In this document: piece by piece, positions 17,703 to 28,177 of the stretch
How the letters are laid out: each line of letters begins with the position of its first letter
Numbering within the stretch: the first letter of the stretch is position 1
Source: Shewanella sp. Arc9-LZ
GTDB lineage: Bacteria; Pseudomonadota; Gammaproteobacteria; Enterobacterales; Shewanellaceae
Assembly: GCF_010092445.1 (NCBI RefSeq)
Contig: NZ_CP048031.1
Coordinates: 1,674,001-1,738,000 of the forward strand
Direction of reading: 5' to 3'
DNA: 64,000 nt
The notes under the pieces: generated by a model
The model's input: the letters and a program-made list of their open reading frames with translations, nothing else
The model's database searches: none
What the model was told of the DNA's origin: nothing
Program-made: the position numbers and the translations under genes

Positions 17703-18917
17703 ATGAAAGGATTACAACAATCGCCTATGGCTGTCCGTAGTTTTGTGGTGATGGCCTGTGTGGTGATCATTCTAGCGGGAATCAAAACGGCCAGCCCAAT
17801 TGTGGTGCCTTTTGTATTATCTGCATTTTTAGCGGTAATTTGTAATCCAGCCATTGTATTGATGACGCGCTATCGCATTCCTAAATGGTTATCGATCATC
17901 TTATTGATGGGATTTATTGTGTTAATGGGCTTATGGCTGGCCAGTTTAGTGGGCAGTTCGGTAACTGAGTTTTCGAAAGAAATGCCCAAGTATCGGGAGC
18001 AATTGATTGAACAATTTGCGTGGACCCTTGAAAAACTGCAAGACTTTAATATTCAGATTTCTAAACAAAAGGTGCTCGATTATTTTGACCCCGGCATGGC
18101 GTTATCCATGACCACTAATATGTTGTCTGGTGTTGGTAATGTGATGGCTAATTTATTCCTGATTATTTTGACTATCGTATTCATGTTATTTGAAGCGCAA
18201 TCAATGCCAAGAAAGTTTCATTTAGCCCTTGATGCTCCAGATAAGCGTTTACAGCAAATCGACAAATTTTTGCAGTCGGTTAATCAATATATGGTGATTA
18301 AAACCCTTGTCAGTTTAGCGACTGCAGTGGTTGTTGGTATCGGTTTGACTATCATTGGCGTTGATTATGCTTTGTTATGGGCAGTCATCGCTTTTCTGTT
18401 TAATTATATTCCTAATATTGGTTCTATTATTGCCGCTATTCCTGCTGTGTTATTGGCTTTTATCCAAATGGGCCCAGGGGCTGCAGGTATTACTGGTTTA
18501 TTGTATGTGGGTACCAATATGGTGATGGGTAATATGGTTGAACCGCGTTTTATGGGCCGAGGTTTAGGCTTGTCTACCTTAGTCGTTTTTTTATCATTGA
18601 TTTTTTGGGGTTGGCTGCTTGGCTCTGTCGGCATGTTGCTGTCGGTACCCTTAACCATGATTGTTAAAATTGGTCTTGAATCGAGCGACTCGGGCAATTG
18701 GCTGGCAATTTTATTGTCGGATGATAATGATGACTCACCCAATGAATCTGCCAATAATGTTAAAGCAGAAGCCGAAATTGCAGCTGAAGATTGCCACAGA
18801 GACGACGATGACGAACAGGTTAATAATGACGTTAATAGTGGAGTCAGTAGCGACGTAGATAATGATCATTGCGTGGGCAGTGACACTAAAGCTAAGTCAT
18901 CAACCACAAATGCATAA
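17703..18917 (+). CDS. AI-2E family (PerM-type) transporter with acidic tail
   Basis: 404 residues. Seven to eight membrane segments are spread from about residue 10 to 325. The family signature NYIPNIGSIIAAIPAVLLAF lies near residue 240, and GNMVEPRFMGRGLGLSTLVVFLSLIFWGWLLG follows. This is the AI-2E exporter / PerM family, whose members export autoinducer-2 or act as Na+/H+ antiporters; the substrate here cannot be told. The last 65 residues or so form a hydrophilic tail very rich in Asp and Asn (EDCHRDDDDEQVNNDVNSG...), which is not part of the family core. The methyltransferase gene follows after 40 bases and is probably co-transcribed. Confidence 0.87.
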   Translation: MKGLQQSPMAVRSFVVMACVVIILAGIKTASPIVVPFVLSAFLAVICNPAIVLMTRYRIPKWLSIILLMGFIVLMGLWLASLVGSSVTEFSKEMPKYREQLIEQFAWTLEKLQDFNIQISKQKVLDYFDPGMALSMTTNMLSGVGNVMANLFLIILTIVFMLFEAQSMPRKFHLALDAPDKRLQQIDKFLQSVNQYMVIKTLVSLATAVVVGIGLTIIGVDYALLWAVIAFLFNYIPNIGSIIAAIPAVLLAFIQMGPGAAGITGLLYVGTNMVMGNMVEPRFMGRGLGLSTLVVFLSLIFWGWLLGSVGMLLSVPLTMIVKIGLESSDSGNWLAILLSDDNDDSPNESANNVKAEAEIAAEDCHRDDDDEQVNNDVNSGVSSDVDNDHCVGSDTKAKSSTTNA

Positions 18918-18957
18918 CCCTATTGATTGTATTTAGTTTATTGAGTTAAGAGAGTGT

Positions 18958-19866
18958 ATGAAAGGTTTTTTACAAATAGTTCCAAATTTGACGTTCGGTG
19001 ATGATGTTTGCCGTTTATTTCATGGCCGTGGCGGCTTATTCGCTGGCGATGAACACCTGTGTTTGGATTGGTATAAACCAGTATTATTGCTCACCAGTTT
19101 TAAGATGCTTGAAACCGAGCAACTGAATGAATTAGTGATTGCAGTAAAGGTACTTTGGCAGCAACAACGACCAACTGAAACACTTAATTTGGTTTACCAA
19201 TATCGTCAAGGTGGCCAAACATTCAGTGAGTTATTGCATGGTGAAGTACCAGAACAGCATATTGTGACCGAAAATGGTGCGCGCTTTTTAGTCCATTTAT
19301 TACGCGGACAAAACCACGGTTTATTTTTAGATATGGCCAACGGCCGAGCATGGGTGAAACAACACGCAAAACATAAAAAGGTACTTAATTTATTTGCTTA
19401 TACTTGCGGCTTTTCGGTAGTGGCTTTGCAAGGCGGCGCAGATGAAGTGGTCAATATGGACATGAGTAAAGGTGCGTTAAGCATTGGTAAGCAAAACCAT
19501 GTATTAAATGACTTACCCGCAGGAGCGCGTTATTTAGGCCACGATATTTTTAAATCATGGGGTAAATTAACCAAGCTTGGACCGTATGATTTGATTGTGG
19601 CCGATCCACCGAGTAATCAACGTGGCAGTTTTGTGGCCACTAAAGATTATGAGCGCTTATTGAAACGTCTGCCTGACTTACTTGCACCACAAGGTGAAGT
19701 GTTGCTGTGCTTAAATGCCCCAGAGCTTGGTTGTGATTTTTTGATGCAACAAGTGGCTAATACTGCGCCACAATTAACTTATGTTGAGCGAATTGTTAAT
19801 CCGTCCGTTTTTGCCGATATAGATGAACAGAAATCATTAAAAGTATTACGTTACTGCATGAGCTAA
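18958..19866 (+). CDS. Class I SAM-dependent methyltransferase (RlmI/RlmL-C-like)
   Basis: 302 residues. The SAM-binding motif I is VLNLFAYTCGFSVVAL (about residue 141), the acidic motif VVNMDMSKGAL follows, and the catalytic-site motif DLIVADPPS takes the place of the NPPY of N-methyltransferases and fits the DPPxF type of RlmI-like RNA cytosine C5 methyltransferases. No PUA domain is seen at the N-terminus, unlike RlmI. The likely role is rRNA methylation, but the target base is not determined. Second gene after the transporter, with its own terminator. Confidence 0.82.
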   Translation: MKGFLQIVPNLTFGDDVCRLFHGRGGLFAGDEHLCLDWYKPVLLLTSFKMLETEQLNELVIAVKVLWQQQRPTETLNLVYQYRQGGQTFSELLHGEVPEQHIVTENGARFLVHLLRGQNHGLFLDMANGRAWVKQHAKHKKVLNLFAYTCGFSVVALQGGADEVVNMDMSKGALSIGKQNHVLNDLPAGARYLGHDIFKSWGKLTKLGPYDLIVADPPSNQRGSFVATKDYERLLKRLPDLLAPQGEVLLCLNAPELGCDFLMQQVANTAPQLTYVERIVNPSVFADIDEQKSLKVLRYCMS

Positions 19867-19886
19867 TTTATTAACGCGTTACAAAT

Positions 19887-19917
19887 AAACCGACAGTCAT
19901 GTGGCTGTCGGTTTTTT
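19887..19917 (+). terminator. Intrinsic terminator
   Basis: The stem AAACCGACAG / CTGTCGGTTT with an eight-base loop and a strong T-run sits directly after the methyltransferase gene. Confidence 0.9.
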
Positions 19918-20060
19918 TATGCCTGTAAAAAATGCCAAGACATACCTCACGATTAACCCCTTAATGACATCTTAGCCGCGCAAGTTGTTTTTAGTGGCTT
20001 ATACTTAATGCTAACCAAGGAAATACCTGTTCAAAAAATCGTTAAATAATCCTTCTTTTA

Positions 20061-20079
20061 ATCGGTATTTATGACCGAT
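20061..20079. promoter_or_regulatory. Inverted repeat in the nap leader
   Basis: ATCGGT-N7-ACCGAT about 180 bases before napE. It may be an operator for a nitrate-responsive regulator such as NarP, but it does not match the NarL/NarP heptamer well, so only the repeat itself is certain. Confidence 0.35.
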
Positions 20080-20111
20080 AACCCTGATCTAGCTAATGAT
20101 TTATTAAAATT

Positions 20112-20127
20112 GATGATCTAGATCATA
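20112..20127. promoter_or_regulatory. CRP/FNR-like operator upstream of napEDABC
   Basis: The half-sites GATGA and TCATA are separated by TCTAGA, giving the perfect palindrome ATGATCTAGATCAT (20113-20126). It matches the CRP consensus at seven of ten half-site positions and lies about 130 bases before the napE start. In Shewanella both CRP and EtrA (FNR) control anaerobic respiration, so either could bind. Confidence 0.5.
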
Positions 20128-20257
20128 TTAACCTTGTTTTACCAATTTGTGAGTATATAGATTGTTACTGCATTAACGATAAAATTCACCGAGTCGTAAT
20201 AAAGAAGCAATAAAGCGATGATGATTTATTGTTTTTATCCCCACTCTTGGAGGGTCC

Positions 20258-20416
20258 ATGAGTAATGAAACCGAAAGCAAAAAGGGTTTAGAGCTAAAGA
20301 TTTTTATTTTTTTGACCGTCTTTCTAGCCCCAATTTTATCTGTATTACTGGTTAGCGCACTAGGTTTTACTATCTGGTTTAGCCAAATTTTAACTGGGCC
20401 TCCAGGCGCGGGCTAA
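20258..20416 (+). CDS. napE: NapE, small membrane subunit of periplasmic nitrate reductase
   Basis: 52 residues: a charged N-terminus (MSNETESKKGLELK) followed by one long hydrophobic segment (about residues 15-45) and GPPGAG at the end. Size, single membrane helix and position as the first gene of a nap cluster identify NapE. The ATG at 20258 is preceded by TTGGAGGG, a strong ribosome-binding site. NapE is an inner-membrane protein of unclear function in the Nap complex. napD starts 33 bases downstream. Confidence 0.87.
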   Translation: MSNETESKKGLELKIFIFLTVFLAPILSVLLVSALGFTIWFSQILTGPPGAG

Positions 20417-20449
20417 TCCTAAAAATAATAAACAATGTGAGAACGATGT

Positions 20450-20707
20450 ATGAGCAATGAACTTCACGTAACCAGCCTAATTGTCCAAGTACACCCTGAG
20501 CAAATGGCTGAAGTAAGACAAAAAATTATGGCCATCAAAAATGCTGAGTTGTCAGCTAATAATGACGTTAAGTTAGTTGTTGTCGTTGAAGGTCCGAGCC
20601 AACGATCGTTGATGGATGATATATCAACTATTAATGCCATTCCGGGTGTGTTGACTGCCACCATGGTGTATCACCAAAGTGAAGAGCTTGAAGAGGGTGA
20701 AGTATGA
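20450..20707 (+). CDS. napD: NapD, NapA-specific maturation chaperone
   Basis: 85 residues, a small ferredoxin-fold protein: [18 protein letters not shown] at the N-terminus and [16 protein letters not shown] near the C-terminus are typical NapD segments. NapD binds the Tat signal peptide of NapA in the cytoplasm and holds back export until the molybdenum cofactor is inserted. It overlaps the napA start by four bases (ATGA), so the chaperone and its client are translationally coupled. Confidence 0.93.
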   Translation: MSNELHVTSLIVQVHPEQMAEVRQKIMAIKNAELSANNDVKLVVVVEGPSQRSLMDDISTINAIPGVLTATMVYHQSEELEEGEV

Positions 20708-23199
20708 AAATGAATAGACGCGATTTTATGAAGGCCAATGCCGCTATCGCAGCGGCAAGTGTTGCAGGATTAGCACTACCTACAAGTGCAAGCAACCTGA
20801 TCACTAGCTCAGAACAAACCAAATTAGAATGGAACAAAGCACCTTGTCGTTTTTGCGGAACAGGTTGTTCAGTGATGGTAGCCACCCGTGACGGTAAAGT
20901 TGTTGCGACTCATGGTGATGCCAACAGCGAAGTTAACCGTGGCTTAAACTGTATTAAAGGCTATTTCCTTTCTAAAATTATGTACGGTCGTGATCGTCTG
21001 CAAACGCCAATGTTGCGTATGACTGATGGCAAATATGACAAACATGGCGAATTCACTCCTATTACATGGGAAAAAGCGTTCGACACTATGGCCGAGCGTT
21101 GGAAAGCGACCATTAAAGCCAAAGGTCCAACAGCAGTCGGTATGTTTGGTTCTGGTCAGTGGACCGTATGGGAAGGTTATGCAGCGGTTAAGTTAATGAA
21201 AGCTGGCTTTGGTTCAAATAACATCGATCCAAACGCTCGTCATTGTATGGCATCTGCGGTAGGTGGCTTTATGCGTACCTTCGGCATTGATGAGCCAATG
21301 GGTTGTTATGACGATATGGAAGCGGCTGACGCGTTTGTGCTTTGGGGCTCAAACATGGCAGAAATGCACCCTATTTTATGGACTCGTGTAACCGATCGCC
21401 GTTTAAGCGCGCCACACGTTAAAGTCGCCGTGTTGTCTACCTTTGAACATCGTTCATTCGACCTTGCTGATTTGCCCATTGTATTCACGCCACAAACCGA
21501 TTTAGCAATGCTTAACTTTATTGCCAATTACATTATCCAAAATGGCAAAGTGAATAAAGATTTCATCAAAAAGCATGTTAATTTCCGCAAGGGAACCACA
21601 GACATTGGCTATGGTTTACGTCCAACGCATCCATTAGAAATGAAAGCCAAAAACGTTGCCACTGCAGGTGACTCTACCCCGATTGATTTTGACGAATTTG
21701 CTAAATTTGTGGCTGACTATGATGTTGAATCTGTCAGTAAGTTGTCTGGTGTACCAGAACATAAGCTTATTGAGTTGGCAGAGCTTTATGCAGATCCAGA
21801 TCGTAAAGTGACTTCATTCTGGACCATGGGCTTTAACCAACATACTCGTGGTGTGTGGTGTAATAATCTGATTTATAACATTCACTTGTTAGTCGGTAAA
21901 ATCTCTACTCCAGGTAACAGTCCATTCTCATTAACGGGTCAACCGTCTGCTTGTGGTACAGCACGTGAAGTGGGTACATTCTCACATCGTTTACCTGCGG
22001 ACATGGTAGTGACTAACCCTGAACACAGAAAGCGCGCCGAAGAGATTTGGCATATTCCGAGTGGTATTATTCCACCAAAACCTGGTTACCATGCAGTAGA
22101 GCAAAACCGTCGCTTAAAAGATGGCGATTTAAATTGTTACTGGGTACAAGTGAACAACAATATCCAAGCAGGCGCCAATATTAACGAAGAAGGTTTACCG
22201 GGCTACCGTAATCCTGAAAACTTCATCGTAGTGTCTGATGCATATCCAACTGTTACCACCCAAGCCGCCGATTTAATTTTACCAACAGCAATGTGGGTCG
22301 AAAAAGAAGGTGCCTACGGTAATGCTGAACGTCGTACTCAATTTTGGCATCAAATGGTTAAAGCACCAGGCGAGTCACAGTCTGATTTATGGCAGTTAAT
22401 GGAATTCTCTAAGCGTTTCACTACTGACGAAGTTTGGCCTGCAGAAGTGTTAGCTGCTAACCCTTCGTTTAAAGGTAAAACCTTATATGAAGTGCTTTAT
22501 CTCAATGGCAATGTTGATAAATTTCCATTGGCAGATGCTGATCAAAAATACTTAAATGATGAAGCTAAGCATTTTGGTTTTTACGTTCAAAAAGGTTTAT
22601 TTGAAGAATATGCCACCTTTGGACGTGGTCATGGTCATGATTTAGCTGACTTTGATGTATACCACAAAGAGCACGGTTTACGTTGGCCGGTGGTTAATGG
22701 CAAAGAAACCAAATGGCGTTTCCGTGAAGGGTCAGACCCCTACGTTAAAGCGGGTACAGAATTTGAGTTTTACGGTAAGCCAGATGGCCGTGCAGTTATT
22801 TTCGCATTGCCTTACGAGCCTGCTGCAGAGTCACCAGATGAAGAGTTTGATATTTGGTTATCAACAGGTCGTGTGCTTGAACATTGGCATTCTGGTTCAA
22901 TGACACAACGTGTACCTGAACTTTATAAAGCCTTCCCTGATGCAGTGTGTTTTATGCATCCTGAAGATGCTAAAAAGCGTGGTTTACGTCGTGGTGATGA
23001 AATTAGAATTGTTTCTCGTCGTGGTGAAATTAAAACCCGTGTTGAAACACGAGGACGTAATAAGCCGCCTGTTGGCTTAGTGTTTGTGCCTTGGTTTGAT
23101 GCCAGCCAGCTCATTAATAAAGTGACGTTAGATGCGACAGATCCTTTGTCAAAACAAACTGACTATAAAAAATGTGCTGTAAAGATTGTTAAGGCTTAA
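20704..23199 (+). CDS. napA: NapA, catalytic subunit of periplasmic nitrate reductase
   Basis: 831 residues, full length. A Tat signal ([16 protein letters not shown]...) directs folded export. The 4Fe-4S cluster is bound by CRFCGTGCS and the fourth Cys in [10 protein letters not shown]; the Mo-bis-MGD domain follows. The Mo-ligating Cys is expected in the ARHCMASA segment at about residue 181. The enzyme reduces nitrate to nitrite in the periplasm, taking electrons from NapB. Operon order E-D-A-B-C without napGH fits the Nap-alpha cluster described for Shewanella, where a second (Nap-beta) system may be elsewhere. Confidence 0.97.
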   Translation: MKMNRRDFMKANAAIAAASVAGLALPTSASNLITSSEQTKLEWNKAPCRFCGTGCSVMVATRDGKVVATHGDANSEVNRGLNCIKGYFLSKIMYGRDRLQTPMLRMTDGKYDKHGEFTPITWEKAFDTMAERWKATIKAKGPTAVGMFGSGQWTVWEGYAAVKLMKAGFGSNNIDPNARHCMASAVGGFMRTFGIDEPMGCYDDMEAADAFVLWGSNMAEMHPILWTRVTDRRLSAPHVKVAVLSTFEHRSFDLADLPIVFTPQTDLAMLNFIANYIIQNGKVNKDFIKKHVNFRKGTTDIGYGLRPTHPLEMKAKNVATAGDSTPIDFDEFAKFVADYDVESVSKLSGVPEHKLIELAELYADPDRKVTSFWTMGFNQHTRGVWCNNLIYNIHLLVGKISTPGNSPFSLTGQPSACGTAREVGTFSHRLPADMVVTNPEHRKRAEEIWHIPSGIIPPKPGYHAVEQNRRLKDGDLNCYWVQVNNNIQAGANINEEGLPGYRNPENFIVVSDAYPTVTTQAADLILPTAMWVEKEGAYGNAERRTQFWHQMVKAPGESQSDLWQLMEFSKRFTTDEVWPAEVLAANPSFKGKTLYEVLYLNGNVDKFPLADADQKYLNDEAKHFGFYVQKGLFEEYATFGRGHGHDLADFDVYHKEHGLRWPVVNGKETKWRFREGSDPYVKAGTEFEFYGKPDGRAVIFALPYEPAAESPDEEFDIWLSTGRVLEHWHSGSMTQRVPELYKAFPDAVCFMHPEDAKKRGLRRGDEIRIVSRRGEIKTRVETRGRNKPPVGLVFVPWFDASQLINKVTLDATDPLSKQTDYKKCAVKIVKA

Positions 23200-23210
23200 G
23201 GAGACAGACC

Positions 23211-23681
23211 ATGAAAACAGGTAAATTATTATCGATTATCGCGTTATTAGGTTTCTCTGTAAGTGTAATGGCTACCAGCATACCTGAAGACAAAATCGAC
23301 ACATTACGTTTAGCGCCAATTAATGTAGAACCGACACCGCCTGCGATGCAAGCGGTGATCAATACCGATGTTAAGCAGGTACGTAATTACCCAATGCAGC
23401 CACCGGTGATCCCGCACAAGATTGATGGTTACCAAATCGATCTTAAAGTGAACAAGTGTATTCAGTGTCATGCCCGTACTAGTACTGGTCATTCACAGGC
23501 TCCAATGGTGAGCGTGACTCACTATATGGACCGTGATAATAATTTCTTGGCTGATTTATCACCACGTCGTTATTTTTGTACTCAGTGCCATGCACCGCAG
23601 TTAGATGCCAAGTTATTAGTTGAAAATGACTTTGTCGATATTGATCACTTAATGAAGGCGAAAGCCCCAGTTAAGCACTAG
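23211..23681 (+). CDS. napB: NapB, diheme cytochrome c subunit
   Basis: 156 residues with a Sec signal peptide ([21 protein letters not shown]) and two CxxCH heme c motifs, CIQCH at about residue 84 and CTQCH at about 123. Conserved His residues ([21 protein letters not shown]) are likely distal heme ligands. NapB is the small periplasmic electron-transfer subunit that feeds NapA. It starts 11 bases after napA, with AAGGAGA as ribosome-binding site. Confidence 0.95.
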   Translation: MKTGKLLSIIALLGFSVSVMATSIPEDKIDTLRLAPINVEPTPPAMQAVINTDVKQVRNYPMQPPVIPHKIDGYQIDLKVNKCIQCHARTSTGHSQAPMVSVTHYMDRDNNFLADLSPRRYFCTQCHAPQLDAKLLVENDFVDIDHLMKAKAPVKH

Positions 23682-23689
23682 GAGTCACT

Positions 23690-24289
23690 ATGATTGCAAA
23701 ATTGTTTGAGCAACTAAAAATAGTGTGGAAAGTGCTGTGTCGTCCGAGTGTCCATTACAGTCTTGGCTTCTTAACCATTGGTGGATTTATCGCTGGGGTG
23801 ATTTTCTGGGGCGGATTTAACACCGCCTTGGAACTGACTAACCGCGAGCAATTCTGTATTGGTTGCCATGAAATGGAAAACAATGTTTATCAGGAACTGC
23901 AAACGACTATTCACTTCACTAACCGAAGTGGTGTGCGTGCAACCTGTCCTGATTGTCATGTGCCACATAACTGGACCGATAAAATTGCTCGTAAAATGCA
24001 AGCTTCTAAGGAAGTGTGGGGCAAAATATTCGGTACTATTAGCACGCGAGAAAAGTTTGAAGGTAAACGTCGCGAGCTGGCGGAACATGAATGGGAACGC
24101 CTTAAAGCTAACGATTCGTTAGAGTGCCGTAACTGTCATAACTTCGACTATATGGATTTCACTCGTCAGTCTAAGCGTGCATCACAAATGCATTCAACAT
24201 CACTGGCTAGCGGCGAAAAAACCTGTATCGATTGTCATAAAGGTATTGCACACCAATTACCTGATATGGCGGGTGTAGAAGGGTTCTAA
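23690..24289 (+). CDS. napC: NapC, membrane-anchored tetraheme quinol dehydrogenase
   Basis: 199 residues, NapC/NirT family. One N-terminal membrane anchor (about residues 25-45) is followed by a periplasmic domain with four CxxCH motifs: CIGCH, CPDCH, CRNCH and CIDCH. It oxidises menaquinol and passes electrons to NapB-NapA. In Shewanella the related CymA can also do this, so NapC may be partly redundant. It is the last gene of napEDABC and starts eight bases after napB. Confidence 0.95.
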   Translation: MIAKLFEQLKIVWKVLCRPSVHYSLGFLTIGGFIAGVIFWGGFNTALELTNREQFCIGCHEMENNVYQELQTTIHFTNRSGVRATCPDCHVPHNWTDKIARKMQASKEVWGKIFGTISTREKFEGKRRELAEHEWERLKANDSLECRNCHNFDYMDFTRQSKRASQMHSTSLASGEKTCIDCHKGIAHQLPDMAGVEGF

Positions 24290-24314
24290 ACCGGTTAATA
24301 TTGTAAGTGTATAG

Positions 24315-24345
24315 AAAAGGCCAGCAAATTTGCTGGCCTTTTGTT
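24315..24345. terminator. Bidirectional terminator between napC and ddl
   Basis: A long perfect stem (AAAAGGCCAGCAAA / TTTGCTGGCCTTTT) with T-run lies between two convergent transcription units. Confidence 0.9.
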
Positions 24346-24369
24346 TTATGCATTTCGAACTAAAGTTGT

Positions 24370-25380
24370 TTATGTTAAATCAACCTGTTGCCCAATCACA
24401 TCAATTAAATATTTAGTGAAATCATGGCCATGGTTTTGCAACATTTTCGGAAACATTGAAATAGGCGTTAACCCAGGGAAGGTATTGATTTCATTCAAGA
24501 GGATTTGATTATCATCAGTTAAAAAGAAATCAATGCGCGACAAGTGACGTAATTTCATCCCTTTAAAGGCTTTTATTGCGTAATCCCGGATCAGCTGACT
24601 GATCTCAGGGCTGAGGTTATCAGCAACAACGTCGGTACGGGCCTTACTATTTTTAGCGTACTTTTCATCAAATGAATAAAAGGTATTGCTGTCGCAAATA
24701 ATTTCGCCCGGTAAGGTAGCTACCACTTCCCCTTGGTATTGGTATACGGCGACTTCTAATTCACGCGCATGGATGGTTTGCTCAACAACCACATATGGAG
24801 CATAACTAAACGCATCTTTAAGTACGTTAGCGATATTGGCTTTAACATCGACTTTATAGCATCCCACAGACGATCCTTGTGATGCCGCTTTTACAAAAAC
24901 AGATCCCCAATGATCAAATGCCGTTTCAGTTTGCTTGATTGCATCATCATCTAGTTGGTGCAAAAAGATGTAAGGCGTGTTTGGTACGCCTAAAGCTGAA
25001 AACCACATTTTAGCGGTGATTTTATTAAAGCAATTGCTTGAGGCTTCAGATTCACAACCAAAGTAGGGCAGTTGGATTAAGTTAAAGTACGATTGAATAT
25101 CACCGGTTTCACCCGGAAATCCATGAATACACGGGATCACATAATCAACTGACCATGCTGGCGTATTGTTATCTTCAAAACGAATTTCACGGCGATTAGT
25201 CAGGTCGCATAATTTACCGTCTTCAGTGTGATAATGACCGTGTTTATCGAGTACTAACTTAAGTACCGAAAATTTATCTGACTTTGCCAGTGATGACTCA
25301 AAAAAACGTGCAGACATTAACGAAATATCGTGTTCTGCACCGCCACCGCCGCACAATAACAGCAGATTAATCTTTGGCAT
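24370..25380 (-). CDS. ddl: D-alanine--D-alanine ligase (ATP-grasp)
   Basis: 336 residues from the ATG at 25380, chosen because AGGAG lies seven bases upstream; an in-frame codon at 25401 would add seven residues with no such signal. N-terminal [14 protein letters not shown] is the Ddl start motif. [31 protein letters not shown] (ATP-grasp) and the late [30 protein letters not shown], with metal and substrate residues, complete the enzyme. It joins two D-Ala for peptidoglycan synthesis in the cytoplasm. It is slightly longer than E. coli DdlB and is not next to mur genes, so it resembles a stand-alone DdlA-type ligase. Confidence 0.9.
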   Translation of the reverse strand: MPKINLLLLCGGGGAEHDISLMSARFFESSLAKSDKFSVLKLVLDKHGHYHTEDGKLCDLTNRREIRFEDNNTPAWSVDYVIPCIHGFPGETGDIQSYFNLIQLPYFGCESEASSNCFNKITAKMWFSALGVPNTPYIFLHQLDDDAIKQTETAFDHWGSVFVKAASQGSSVGCYKVDVKANIANVLKDAFSYAPYVVVEQTIHARELEVAVYQYQGEVVATLPGEIICDSNTFYSFDEKYAKNSKARTDVVADNLSPEISQLIRDYAIKAFKGMKLRHLSRIDFFLTDDNQILLNEINTFPGLTPISMFPKMLQNHGHDFTKYLIDVIGQQVDLT

Positions 25381-25744
25381 GGTTGCTCCTGAAAGACCCA
25401 AAAAGTGGGCTAAATTTGAATTAGATTAGCCCTAAAAAAGTAATGCTTATGATAAAGACCCACAGCCATACAGTGCAAGTAAGAGTTAATAATATTTCAG
25501 CTATTTATGTCTATTTCCGACGTTAATGCGATTAAATAACCTCAACGAGATAATAAACAGTTATCACATCTCCATTACCTCACGAAGCGATTGTATTAAT
25601 TGGCAATGTCATAAGCGTTAGTGGCATCCGTCTTGGTTAGTCACATCCGTTCTAAGTGGCCATAATATGCTGGGTGGAGTCATACTCTGTCGTTTTGTTG
25701 TCGACAATCTCAGCGTTATCTTTTCTGCATCAGCCGTAAAAAAG
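25381..25744. other. Intergenic region without recognised gene
   Basis: About 360 bases between ddl and the terminator of the TonB receptor gene. It should hold the ddl promoter. No ORF of quality, RNA or repeat was recognised. Confidence 0.4.
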
Positions 25745-25782
25745 AAAAACCTCTTTTTATTTTCATAAAAAAGAGGTTTTTA
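25745..25782 (-). terminator. Terminator of the TonB-dependent receptor gene
   Basis: The stem AAAAACCTCTTTTT / AAAAAGAGGTTTTT with an eight- to nine-base loop lies about 135 bases beyond the receptor stop on the minus strand. Confidence 0.75.
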
Positions 25783-25915
25783 ATCAATCAATATAATGTC
25801 TGCTATCGTGGTCAACTACATTGATTATATTGATGTACTAACAAACGTATGACAGTAGAATACTTAAGCTTATTGCTTCAATCTTAGTCTCTGCGGTGTA
25901 ATATTTTAATCTTAC

Positions 25916-28021
25916 CTAGAAGCGATAAGTTAAGTTCACCGAACCATTCACAGGCGCGCCGTAATAACCGATAGTGGCCAAGCTGTTAATGTATTTTTCA
26001 TCGGTGAGGTTATTAATGTTAGCTCTCAGATTTAGGTCTTCAGAAATATTCCAACTTGCGAAAGCGTTAACGACTAAATAGGCATCTTGTTCTACATTAG
26101 AATCAACATTTTTGGTTTCAGATTGCCATCTGCCGCCTAATCCAACGCTTACTTCTGGCAATTGTGGGATGGTATAACCCATCGAAAAGTTAACAACGTT
26201 TCGGGCTGCCCATTCATTTGCCTCAGCGCCATCTTCATCTTCTACATCTAGCAGCGTGTAAGCTAATACGGCATTGAGGTTGTCTGTTATGTGTCCAGTG
26301 ACTTCAACTTCAAAGCCTTTCGATTCGACATTGGCACCTTTATAATAGTAATTTCCGTTGGCATTAAGGCCGGCGTAGCTAGCGAGGTTATTTTGCTCAG
26401 CACTAAATAGTGCAAAGGTAGCCATTAAATCATTATCAAGCCATAGGGTTTTAAGCCCAAGTTCGTAATTGACGCCTTTAGTGGGGTCTAAAAAATACCC
26501 ATCGTAATCATACTGCTCTTGCGGTTGGTAAATGTCTGAATAACTGAAGTAAGTGTTGATATCCTCTGTGATGCTGTAAACCACACCAGCATAAGGGCTA
26601 AACTCGCTTTCGTCGTTGTCGATATCAACGCCGCTATTAATACCTTCGCGGGTATATTTAATCGCATTAAAGCCTGCAACTACGAATAGGCTGTCATTAA
26701 TATTGAACTTAGTCGAACCATAGGCGCGAAGTAAGCTTACATCGATGTCAGAGTACTCCACTTTATCGCCCCATTCAGGCTCAGGGATCGCATTGAGATC
26801 GTAAGGGAAGGCTGGGGTTGGGCCATATGCAGGAGTCGCTGCAAAATCAAATGGGTGTTGGTACATGTATTTTTTACTTTGAGAACCGCTTAACCCTAAG
26901 GTCAGTTCGTGATCTTGACCAAATAAGCCATAATGACCAATTGTGGTGATGTCCAAAATATCGGCTGAAAACTCAGTGTCGTAACGACCAGGCCAACCAT
27001 TTAATCCTAAGCCTGTGTCCTTATCAATGGTTCCAGAAGCATAAAATAACTTACTTTCATCTTCTAATCCTTGATGATTATAGGCAACTTTAAGGTCCCA
27101 ATCGTTAGGCATTATGTAAGTATACTCAACAAATGCGGTTGTATTGATGGTGTCCCACATAGTCCACTCTTGTGTGGTGCTAGCGCTGGTATCCCATTCT
27201 GCTTGGGTGCCGTCAGTATAGTTAAATACTAATCCGCCCCAGGTATTACCGTCTGTGTTGGCATCTTGGTATGAAAACCCTAATGTTAGCGTTGAGTTAT
27301 CTGTTAATTGGCCATCAACGACAGCGTAAATATAACCACGATCGTTTTCTAGGCCATCTAAGTATGATCCTTTGTCTTCTACTACCGCAACAACTCTACC
27401 AGCCCAACTACCGCTTTCTGTTAACAGGGCAGAGTAATCAGCTTGTACGCGCTTAAAGTCATCTGAGCCATATGAGATGCCTACTTCACCTTCATTTTCG
27501 TTAGTCGGGCGTTTACGCACATAATTAATGGTACCAGCAGAATTACCTATTCCGGTTAGTAGCCCGTTAGCGCCACGAATAACTTCAATTTTTTCATAAC
27601 CATAAGCTTCCATTGCACCAGTGACGATCCCCCAGTCATTGGGCAAACCGACGCCATCAATTTGGGTACTTTTAATTTCAAAGCCGCGAGAAGTATATTG
27701 TGTGCGGTTTGTTTCCCATTCTTCAACATTAATACCTGTCGCAAGACGAAGTACGTCGTTAAGGTTATTGGCCCCAAAATTAGTTATCTGCTCGTTGGAA
27801 ACCACACTGATTGACTGCGGTGTCTCATCAATCTCCATAGTTAACCCAGTAGCGCCTTGGCTAACGCGTTTATAACGAACACCCAAGATTTGAATTTTTT
27901 CTATGTTTTGATCATTGTTGTCAGCATTTTGTTGTTGTTCTGCTGCAAGGGCAATGGGCTGTACTAGAAAGCTCATTGCCAAAACTAATGATGAAAGTGC
28001 AAAGGTATGTTTAGGTTTCAT
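25916..28021 (-). CDS. TonB-dependent siderophore receptor
   Basis: 701 residues. A signal peptide (MKPKHTFALSSLVLAMSFL..., cleaved near ALA-AEQ) is followed by a plug domain with TPQSISVVSNEQI, QIDGVGLP and RGANGLLTGIGNSAGTINYVRKRP, then a 22-strand barrel predicted from alternating aromatic segments, ending in the terminal-Phe motif VNLTYRF. This is the FpvA/FhuE/FoxA subclass of ferric-siderophore receptors in the outer membrane. Strong Fur-box palindromes stand upstream, and a PepSY membrane protein gene is divergent, together an iron-starvation locus. The siderophore cannot be named from sequence. Confidence 0.93.
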   Translation of the reverse strand: MKPKHTFALSSLVLAMSFLVQPIALAAEQQQNADNNDQNIEKIQILGVRYKRVSQGATGLTMEIDETPQSISVVSNEQITNFGANNLNDVLRLATGINVEEWETNRTQYTSRGFEIKSTQIDGVGLPNDWGIVTGAMEAYGYEKIEVIRGANGLLTGIGNSAGTINYVRKRPTNENEGEVGISYGSDDFKRVQADYSALLTESGSWAGRVVAVVEDKGSYLDGLENDRGYIYAVVDGQLTDNSTLTLGFSYQDANTDGNTWGGLVFNYTDGTQAEWDTSASTTQEWTMWDTINTTAFVEYTYIMPNDWDLKVAYNHQGLEDESKLFYASGTIDKDTGLGLNGWPGRYDTEFSADILDITTIGHYGLFGQDHELTLGLSGSQSKKYMYQHPFDFAATPAYGPTPAFPYDLNAIPEPEWGDKVEYSDIDVSLLRAYGSTKFNINDSLFVVAGFNAIKYTREGINSGVDIDNDESEFSPYAGVVYSITEDINTYFSYSDIYQPQEQYDYDGYFLDPTKGVNYELGLKTLWLDNDLMATFALFSAEQNNLASYAGLNANGNYYYKGANVESKGFEVEVTGHITDNLNAVLAYTLLDVEDEDGAEANEWAARNVVNFSMGYTIPQLPEVSVGLGGRWQSETKNVDSNVEQDAYLVVNAFASWNISEDLNLRANINNLTDEKYINSLATIGYYGAPVNGSVNLTYRF

Positions 28022-28100
28022 GTTGTGCCTTATCTGTGTCTTTTTCTAATGATGAATATTATTAACGGCGAACCATAGCGCTTATCAGACGCTAATGTTA

Positions 28101-28123
28101 TTGCTAATGATTATCATTAGCAA
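28101..28123. promoter_or_regulatory. Fur box upstream of the receptor gene
   Basis: A perfect 23-base palindrome, TTGCTAATGAT-T-ATCATTAGCAA, matching the GATAATGATAATCATTATC Fur consensus in its core. It lies 80 bases upstream of the receptor start. Confidence 0.85.
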
Positions 28124-28177
28124 CCACGATCGAGGCTAGATTGATTAAAATGTGAGCATTAACGCAAAATTTACAAT

